A stretch of 64,000 nucleotides of DNA, taken from NCBI GenBank assembly GCA_965233675.1, contig OZ247498.1:310001-374000 (forward strand), given 5' to 3'. Below, one piece after another: positions 58,505-64,000 of this stretch. Both the position numbers and the translations under genes were made by a program. The notes beneath the pieces are model-generated. The model ran no database searches and was not told the origin of the DNA. It worked only from the letters and a program-made list of their open reading frames with translations. Position 1 is the stretch's first letter; every line of letters starts with the position of its first letter. Origin of the DNA: SZUA-309 sp965233675. GTDB lineage: Bacteria > Pseudomonadota > Gammaproteobacteria > Pseudomonadales > Azotimanducaceae.

Positions 58505-59808
58505 GATTGCAGTTCCGCGAGCACGGTCTCAGTGTCTGCACCGAGTCGAGCCACAGGGTTCAGGCGGGGGCGGCCCTTGTATTCCGGAGGTGCAGAATCC
58601 CTCTGCACCGAGTGCCACCAACTGCGGCACTGCTCGATGAACGTTGGCTTTCCTGTTTCCGGCGCATCCCCGCGTCTGGCCGCGGTCAGGCACCAGGCTG
58701 CCACATCGGTGAGCGCCAGTTCGATCAGGCCGCCCCGATGCATGGCATAGGCCTGCCAGGCGGCGAGTGCTGCATGGGTGCCGGTCAGAGGGTCGGCAAT
58801 GGCGTCGGCGGCGAACTGATAAGCGCCGGTGGCCTCCCGCATGGCATCGCTGAGGCCGGCGGCCACCCCGGCATCATCGCCAAAGGCGGTCCAGTTTGCT
58901 CCGGGCCCGGCCCGGCCATAGCCGGTCAGGCTGAGCCAGATCAGACCGGGCTGTCGGGTCAGAATTTCTTCCGCGATGATGTTCATTTGTCTGAGGGCCC
59001 GAGGCCGTGAGGATTCGATCACGATGTCCACTGACTCGATGAGGGCTTTCAATGCCTGCCTGCCCGGCTGCTGGCTGAGGTCCAGGGCGACCGAACGCTT
59101 GCCCTGATTGAGCAGCCCATGAAATCCCGCATGCCCGGCCCGGGCGCCGTCCGGTCTGCCGGGCGATTCCACCTTGATGACTTCTGCGCCGGAAAGATGG
59201 AGCAGGTGGCCGCATAGCGGGCCTGCCCAGAGTGCGGACAGGTCCAGCACTCTGGGCGGATGCCGGTCGGTGGTGCACACCGGTGGTTCGAACAGCGACG
59301 AGAAGTCCGGGTCCGTTCGTTCGCGATGACGGCCGGTGCCGGCCACAGGCAGACCGAGTGTGCGGCCTTGTGCGATCAGTGGTCGGGTCTTTTTCTGGCG
59401 CAACGCAAGTGCCAGTCGCTGCCAGGCCGGTTCAGCCGCTCCGCGCACCTCGCGGTGCACAGAATCGCGGAAAGCGCGGCTGAGCAGGCTGATTTCCTCA
59501 GTCAGCATCGGATCATCGGTTTCCAGCCAGGCGGGCACGAGTTCCCAGTCATCCGAACGGGCCAGAGTGACGGCGATGACGCCGTCCCGGGTGGGCAGCA
59601 GCCGACTTGCGCCGCTCGTCGAGCAGCCATGAGCGAATCGGGCGCCGGTCAGCCAGGCTCGTTCCATGAGCAGTTCGTTGCCGTCCAGGGCGCGGATCGC
59701 CGGTGAATCGGCAAGCGCTGCCAACCGCTGCAGCGCTGCATCCATCCTGTCCGCAAGCGGGGCGGCGGATGCGCCGGGCAGCACATCGGACCGGTCTGGT
59801 GCCGACAT
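58498..59808 (-). CDS. Type III CoA-transferase with rearranged domain order
   Basis: A 436-residue protein. The CaiB core (LSALWAGPLCGHLLHLSGAE near residue 198, then VIKVESPGRPDGA, and Asp in AFGDDAGVAAGLSD near residue 310) starts only about 190 residues in. The N-terminal part (DGVIAVTLARSDDWELVPAW and LGLPVAGTG) resembles the small domain that normally follows the core, and the normal C-terminal small domain is short. The arrangement looks circularly permuted or like half of a split double protein. The same layout appears, from memory, in actinobacterial homologues. The start is coupled to the ligase stop (TGATG). Confidence 0.83.
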   Translation of the reverse strand: MSAPDRSDVLPGASAAPLADRMDAALQRLAALADSPAIRALDGNELLMERAWLTGARFAHGCSTSGASRLLPTRDGVIAVTLARSDDWELVPAWLETDDPMLTEEISLLSRAFRDSVHREVRGAAEPAWQRLALALRQKKTRPLIAQGRTLGLPVAGTGRHRERTDPDFSSLFEPPVCTTDRHPPRVLDLSALWAGPLCGHLLHLSGAEVIKVESPGRPDGARAGHAGFHGLLNQGKRSVALDLSQQPGRQALKALIESVDIVIESSRPRALRQMNIIAEEILTRQPGLIWLSLTGYGRAGPGANWTAFGDDAGVAAGLSDAMREATGAYQFAADAIADPLTGTHAALAAWQAYAMHRGGLIELALTDVAAWCLTAARRGDAPETGKPTFIEQCRSWWHSVQRDSAPPEYKGRPRLNPVARLGADTETVLAELQSC

Positions 59809-61298
59809 CAGAACAGCAGCTTGATCTCCCGGCGCAGCAGCTTGCCGAGTTCGTTGTAGGGCAGATCGTCCACGAACAGCACGTGCTCGGGTACCCGTGA
59901 GGATCGGAGCTGTGTTTTGATCAGATTCTGCAACTCGTGCACGTTGGCTTCGCCCCCTTCTTTCAGCACGACGGCAATACCCACCGTCTCACCCCATTCA
60001 TCCGAGGGTACGGCAACCGCGGCCGCATCGGAGATCGCGCTGTGCTCGAGCAGCACGTCTTCGATTTCGGAAGGTGAGATGTTCTCGCCACCGCGCACGA
60101 TTACGTCGTCAGCCCGGCCGGTAAGGAAGAGGAAGCCATCGGCGTCCATCTCGCCCGCATCCCGGGTGGGGAACCAGCCTTCGGCATCCAGCGCGCTGCG
60201 CTCCCGGTACTCGCCGGACACCTGGGGCCCGCGTACGTATATTTCTCCCGGCTGGCCCGGGCCGAGTACGTTGCCATCCTCGTCTCGAATTTCCATTTCC
60301 ACGGAAGGCAGCGGTTTTCCGACCGAACTCAAGCGCCGACGGATGGCCGGATCATCGCTTGCCAGTGCTTCCCGGTGGTCTTCCGGTGTGAGCAGAGTCA
60401 CCGTGGAACTGGTCTCGGTCAGACCGTAGGCATTGGTGAAATTGACGTTCGGAAAGAGTTCCAGGGCGCGGGTGATCACCGGCTGAGTCATCTTGCCGCC
60501 GCCATAGGCAATGGCCTGCAGGGAATCCACGTCGGGCGCATGCTCGACGGTGTCGAGGTGGTCGATCACCCGGGAAAGCATGGTGGGCACCACGAACGCG
60601 TTCGTGACCTTCTCCACCTTCACAAGCTCCAGCCAGGCGGCAGCGCCGAAGTCGGGAAGCAGTACGATTCGACGGCCGGCATAGAGGGAGCTCAATAGCG
60701 CTGATATGCCGGCAATGTGATAAGGCGGCACGGACACGAGTGTCGCCTGATCCTCGCCCGCGGAGGCGAACTCCACCGAGCCGAGGATGTAGGAGACCAG
60801 GTGCTCGTGGCGAAGCACGGCGGCCTTGGGCGTGCCCGTGGTGCCGCTGGTGAACAGTTGCACGGCAATCGCCGTAGGATCTTCCGGCCAGCTGAGATCC
60901 ACATCGCCGGCGGCAAGCATGGTTTCGAGGAAATCGTCGCTGGTAATGGCGGTGACGTCCGCCTTTCCCGCATGTGTTTCGATCGCGCTGTCGCCGACGA
61001 TCAGATAGACGGGCTTGATCCGCGCCAGGAGATCGTTCAGACGGTCGGCGGCCAGTCGGTAGTTGATGGGCACATAGGGCAGGCCGGCCATGGCAGCACC
61101 GATCATGGCGACCGGTACTGCGGCGTTGCTGGTATCCAGCACGGAGACGAATTCCGCGTCACTGTCCCTGAAGGTCTGTGCAGCCGCTTTGGCGGCGCCG
61201 AAAAGTTCGTTATAGCTGTAGTGACGGTGATGACAGGTGATCGCTGCGCGATCACCGCCAACCTCTGCCGCCATCTGCAGAATCATTGCGATGTTCAT
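59808..61298 (-). CDS. AMP-binding acyl-CoA synthetase (ligase)
   Basis: A 496-residue ANL-superfamily ligase. The P-loop QLFTSGTTGTPKAAVLRHEH lies near residue 147, YGLTETSSTVTLL near residue 294, the adenylate-binding GRADDVIVRGGENISPSEIE near residue 393, and the catalytic Lys in NELGKLLRREIK near the end. It activates a carboxylic acid to acyl-CoA via acyl-AMP; the chain type is unclear. It is the first gene of the ligase-CoA-transferase-amidohydrolase unit. It is divergent from the 100-aa gene, 147 bp away. Confidence 0.93.
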   Translation of the reverse strand: MNIAMILQMAAEVGGDRAAITCHHRHYSYNELFGAAKAAAQTFRDSDAEFVSVLDTSNAAVPVAMIGAAMAGLPYVPINYRLAADRLNDLLARIKPVYLIVGDSAIETHAGKADVTAITSDDFLETMLAAGDVDLSWPEDPTAIAVQLFTSGTTGTPKAAVLRHEHLVSYILGSVEFASAGEDQATLVSVPPYHIAGISALLSSLYAGRRIVLLPDFGAAAWLELVKVEKVTNAFVVPTMLSRVIDHLDTVEHAPDVDSLQAIAYGGGKMTQPVITRALELFPNVNFTNAYGLTETSSTVTLLTPEDHREALASDDPAIRRRLSSVGKPLPSVEMEIRDEDGNVLGPGQPGEIYVRGPQVSGEYRERSALDAEGWFPTRDAGEMDADGFLFLTGRADDVIVRGGENISPSEIEDVLLEHSAISDAAAVAVPSDEWGETVGIAVVLKEGGEANVHELQNLIKTQLRSSRVPEHVLFVDDLPYNELGKLLRREIKLLF

Positions 61299-61445
61299 GT
61301 CCCATCCCGGAAGGTTTACCAGTGCCGGATTCTACTATTTCCAGCCACCGAGTCCGACTGCCGCTATCTGTTACGCGAGTGCCACTTGAGTGGATGGTCC
61401 CATCGGCGGCAAACTACAGGTTCAAGTAGTTCAAGAGGTAGGGGA

Positions 61446-61748
61446 ATGCCCGCACTTAAACCCGGTATGCGCCTGAAGAGCGCCGTTTGTGATGGTGAAG
61501 CCATGGTGGTGAAAGCCATCGATGTGGAGTTGACCTGTGGTGGTGTGCCCATGCTCGCCGCTGATGAGGCGCCCGGTGGCGGTGAAGCGGATCCGGAGCA
61601 TATGCACAAATGCCTGATCGGCAAGCGCTATGTAAATGCGGAAGAGACGCTCGAAGTCCTGTGCGTGAAGTCCGGTGAAGGTTCTTTCGGCTATGACGGT
61701 CAGATGCTGATGGGGAAGGAAACCAAGCAATTGCCGTCCTCGGACTAG
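61446..61748 (+). CDS. Conserved small protein of unknown function (100 aa)
   Basis: A 100-residue protein, MPALKPGMRLKSAVCDGEAM at the start, with two short beta units (MVVKAIDVELTCGGVPML; YVNAEETLEVLCVKSGEGS) and conserved-looking Cys residues at about 15, 31, 58 and 71. It has no signal peptide. The ATG follows AGGTAGGGG. From memory, similar small proteins accompany acyl-CoA ligase and dehydrogenase genes in actinobacteria and proteobacteria, but I know no function. It is divergent from the ligase and 12 bp upstream of the MBL gene, so probably co-transcribed with it. Confidence 0.65.
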   Translation: MPALKPGMRLKSAVCDGEAMVVKAIDVELTCGGVPMLAADEAPGGGEADPEHMHKCLIGKRYVNAEETLEVLCVKSGEGSFGYDGQMLMGKETKQLPSSD

Positions 61749-61760
61749 ATGTCCGGCTGA

Positions 61761-62720
61761 ATGGTGGACTGGACTTACAGCAGAGGGCTGCACGAACTCG
61801 GTAACGGGACCTATGGTTATCTCCTGCCGGACGGCAGCTGGGGCTGGTCGAATGCGGGATTGATCGTCGATGGCGATCAGTCACTGCTGGTGGATACGCT
61901 CTTCGATGCGCCCCTGACCCGGGAAATGCTCGCGGCGATGGCAGACGCCACGGGTGTGGACGCCGGGTCCATCAATACCGTCGTCAACACCCATGCGAAC
62001 GGAGATCACACCCACGGCAATGGGCTGTGCACCCATGCGGAGATCATCGCCTCGGCAGCGAGCGCCGGAGAGATGGCCGAGTTCGGCGCCGCACAACTGC
62101 ACGGCCTGTTGCAGGCGGCGGATGAGATGGGTGAAGTCGGCGCCTATGTGAAGCAGATTTTCGGTTCGTTTGATTTCGGTGACGTTGCTGAGCGGCTGCC
62201 GACCCGGACCTTCAGCGGCACGCTCCAGCTCCAGGTGGGAGATCGGGCGGTGGAACTGGTTGAGGTGGGGCCGGCACACACCCTGGGCGATGTGCTGGTG
62301 GTGGTGGATGATGGCCGGACCATCTATACCGGTGACATTCTGTTCGTGAACGGCACGCCCATCATGTGGGCGGGTCCGGTGGCGAACTGGATTGCGGCCT
62401 GTGATCTGATCATCGAGCGGAATCCGGAAGTGGTGGTGCCCGGGCATGGGCCGATCACGGATATTGCCGGTGTCACCCGGGTCAAGGAGTATCTGGCCTA
62501 TATCAACACCGAGGCTCGGAAGCGCTTCGATGCAGGGTTGAGCGTTCGCGATGCAGCGTTCGACATTGCGCTTGCCGACTACAGTGCCTGGTCCGACAGC
62601 GAGCGGATCGCCGTGAATGTGGCGGCCCTTTACCGGGAGTACGGCAATGACCCCGAACCGCTCGACACCATGACCCTTTTTGGCCTGATGGCTGAACTCA
62701 GAAAGAACGGCTACCGTTGA
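61761..62720 (+). CDS. MBL-fold metallo-hydrolase
   Basis: A 319-residue metallo-beta-lactamase-fold hydrolase. The first motif reads NTHANGDHTHGN near residue 75, with Asn at the second position of the usual HxHxDH. Later ligands are seen as GPAHTLGDVLVV near residue 172, TGDILF near residue 195 and VVPGHGPITD near residue 228. Many proteins with the HANxDH variant still hydrolyse esters, thioesters or lactones. Substrate unknown. It lies 12 bp after the 100-aa gene and is convergent with the alpha/beta hydrolase gene. Confidence 0.87.
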   Translation: MVDWTYSRGLHELGNGTYGYLLPDGSWGWSNAGLIVDGDQSLLVDTLFDAPLTREMLAAMADATGVDAGSINTVVNTHANGDHTHGNGLCTHAEIIASAASAGEMAEFGAAQLHGLLQAADEMGEVGAYVKQIFGSFDFGDVAERLPTRTFSGTLQLQVGDRAVELVEVGPAHTLGDVLVVVDDGRTIYTGDILFVNGTPIMWAGPVANWIAACDLIIERNPEVVVPGHGPITDIAGVTRVKEYLAYINTEARKRFDAGLSVRDAAFDIALADYSAWSDSERIAVNVAALYREYGNDPEPLDTMTLFGLMAELRKNGYR

Positions 62721-62760
62721 GGACGGTCTGCGGCCCCCTCCGAATTGGTTGGTCCGATAC

Positions 62761-63450
62761 TCAGTTCAGTCGATCAAGAAATGCCTCGATGGCCTGATTG
62801 ACCGCGTCCGGTTGCTCCGCAAACACGAAGTGGGTGCCGCCATCGATCACCGTCATGCTGGCATCCGGCAGACTTCTGCACATGAACTCGGAGTATTTTG
62901 GCGGTGTCATCACGTCCTCGCTACCGACGATGGCGTGCAGAGGGGCCTTGATCTCGCCGAGACGCTCCATCACATCGAACTGATCACAGGCCATCAGATC
63001 GTAGTATGCGGCGGCCGGCCCCTGAGCAATGGCACGGGCGCGCAGTCTGCTGGCGAACTCCGGCGCCACTTTCTCATAGGACTCGTCCAGGCTGGCTGGA
63101 TAGCCCGACGGGTCGTCGATCAGATCCTTCATGAAGGCAAGGGTGTCCGGATGCACGCGCAGCCGTCCGCCTGAACCCACCGTGACGACAGCCCTGACGT
63201 CGTCCGGGTAGTCGAGCGCGTACTGCAATGCGATACCGCCACCATAGGAATGGCCGATCAACACGAGGTCCTGCCAGCCCTGCGCGTCTGCCTGTTCTTT
63301 GAGCCAGCGGCTGGCTTCGGGCACCGTCTTCAGTGGTTCTCCGTCCGGGCGGCCGGGCAGGGTGACAGCAACCGCATCCCTGAAGTGATCGGTCTGATAC
63401 TGCCAGACCAGCTCCGAGCCGCCGGAGCCGTGAATGAAGACGAGTTGCAT
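62761..63450 (-). CDS. Alpha/beta hydrolase, Ser-nucleophile type
   Basis: A compact 229-residue hydrolase with the oxyanion FIHGSGGSELVW at the start, the nucleophile elbow IGHSYGGGIALQ near residue 67, Asp in VGSEDVMTPP near residue 175 and His in GGTHFVFAEQ near residue 205: a complete triad. The cap is short. C-C bond hydrolases, esterases and thioesterases share this pattern, so the substrate cannot be assigned. It is divergent from the SDR gene and convergent with the MBL gene; both hydrolases lie at the end of the CoA island. Confidence 0.87.
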   Translation of the reverse strand: MQLVFIHGSGGSELVWQYQTDHFRDAVAVTLPGRPDGEPLKTVPEASRWLKEQADAQGWQDLVLIGHSYGGGIALQYALDYPDDVRAVVTVGSGGRLRVHPDTLAFMKDLIDDPSGYPASLDESYEKVAPEFASRLRARAIAQGPAAAYYDLMACDQFDVMERLGEIKAPLHAIVGSEDVMTPPKYSEFMCRSLPDASMTVIDGGTHFVFAEQPDAVNQAIEAFLDRLN

Positions 63451-63469
63451 GGTGCATTCCTTTTCGAAG

Positions 63470-63497
63470 TTGACGGGACCATCGCGGCCGCTATATT
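63470..63497 (+). promoter_or_regulatory. Strong candidate sigma-70 promoter for the terminal SDR gene
   Basis: TTGACG (63470-63475), 16 bp, TATATT (63492-63497), about 36 bp before ATG 63533, with GAGAG as ribosome site between. It lies in the 82-bp divergent gap. Confidence 0.5.
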
Positions 63498-63532
63498 GCC
63501 TGCGGCATTTGTGGATTCAAGAGAGAAACATT

Positions 63533-64000
63533 ATGGATATCAACGGAAAAGTTGCCGTTATTACCGGCGGTGCATCCGGCTTGGGCGCAGCGACCGCCCG
63601 CCGTTTTGCCGGTCTGGGCGCGAAGATTGCGATTTTCGATCTGAACGACGAACTCGGGACTGCGATGGTCGAGGAGCTGGGCAACGACGCTTCTTATCAT
63701 AACGTGAATGTGGCGGACGAAGCGTCGGTGGCAGCGGCGATTGCTGAAGTGATGTCCGCTCACGGCGCCATTCACATCTGCTGCAACTATGCCGGAATCG
63801 GCACACCCGGCCGAACGCTGGGGCGGGACGGACCGCTGCCGCTGGATTACTTCAAGCGCGTGGTCGAAGTGAACCTGGTCGGCACCTTCAACGTGATCCG
63901 TCTGACCGCAGCGGAGATGGCCAGGCATGAGCCGGTGACGGAAGACGGTTGCCGGGGTGTGGTGATCAATACCGCATCCGTCGCGGCCTACGAAGGCCAG
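63533..64000 (+). CDS. SDR family oxidoreductase, N-terminal part (3-hydroxyacyl-CoA dehydrogenase type 2-like)
   Basis: The first 156 codons of a short-chain dehydrogenase that continues past the right edge. ITGGASGLGAATARRFAGLG near residue 10 and FDLND after the second strand (acidic Asp, so NAD preference) are present. NYAGIG near residue 90 replaces the common NNAG. INTASVAAYEGQ near the edge is the strand with the catalytic Ser; the Tyr-Lys pair would lie just outside. The pattern resembles HSD17B10-type 3-hydroxyacyl-CoA dehydrogenases, which fits the CoA island. A strong promoter stands before it. Confidence 0.85.
   Translation, partial: MDINGKVAVITGGASGLGAATARRFAGLGAKIAIFDLNDELGTAMVEELGNDASYHNVNVADEASVAAAIAEVMSAHGAIHICCNYAGIGTPGRTLGRDGPLPLDYFKRVVEVNLVGTFNVIRLTAAEMARHEPVTEDGCRGVVINTASVAAYEGQ

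Noticed and set aside
61382..61393. The 12-mer CCACTTGAGTGG, whose reverse complement also occurs at 31920-31931, as a shared operator
   Set aside because: Many 12-mers are shared by chance in 64 kb, and the second copy lies in a tandem repeat at a gene end rather than at a promoter.

Overview
The window is about 64 kb of GC-rich (roughly 60%), gene-dense DNA and reads as the chromosome of a free-living, Gram-negative, aerobic gammaproteobacterium, probably marine or aquatic. The reasons are the envelope genes (AsmA, MltF-like lytic transglycosylase, outer-membrane efflux factor), a FadJ-like beta-oxidation protein, a proteobacterial crtE/Z/Y/I/B carotenoid set, and a large acyl-CoA, P450 and Rieske catabolic load. 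The taxon below class level is inference. I see no rRNA, tRNA, insertion sequence, phage gene or CRISPR array.

Layout. 1-4.5 kb: end of a PNPOx-like gene, an AsmA protein and a sterol-desaturase-family membrane hydroxylase. 4.6-8.4 kb: crtY-crtI-crtB. 8.4-18.5 kb: a rightward run of envelope and transport genes (DUF4345, MltF-like, YjiH-like, Na+/H+ antiporter, AI-2E exporter family, an OMF/HlyD/DUF2955 efflux set, an ion channel), then a class III aminotransferase. 19.9-21.4 kb: crtE-crtZ on the minus strand. With crtYIB this predicts GGPP -> phytoene -> lycopene -> beta-carotene -> zeaxanthin. 21.6-27.5 kb: a glycosyltransferase pair, a secreted thioredoxin-like protein, and an ABC exporter with a DUF3617 protein. 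27.7-33.5 kb: FadJ-like protein, RCK channel, crotonase, thioesterase, MscS. 33.6-41.7 kb: a redox island with a minus-strand ADH/SDR/MDR/Rieske set, a divergent overlapping P450-carotenoid oxygenase pair, and a convergent epoxide-hydrolase-like gene. 41.8-49.8 kb: a secreted hydrolase/lipoprotein pair, fatty acid desaturase, polysaccharide deacetylase, a second MDR, an LLM flavoprotein and an amber-interrupted universal stress gene. 49.8-64 kb: an acyl-CoA island with five type III CoA-transferase genes (one double-domain, one rearranged), a two-part crotonase, amidohydrolase, acyl-CoA ligase, a 100-aa unknown, MBL hydrolase, alpha/beta hydrolase and SDR.

Most noteworthy. (1) All five crt genes lack an ATG start; crtY appears to start at ATT and the nearby YjiH-like gene at CTG, each seven bases after a perfect AGGAG. 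(2) Short tandem repeats of 9-22 bp recur at gene ends and leaders, about ten arrays. (3) The P450/carotenoid-oxygenase locus and the CoA-transferase island, where some domains lack the catalytic Asp, are the best candidates for undescribed catabolic systems. (4) A UspE-like gene carries a TAG where a Tyr codon is expected.
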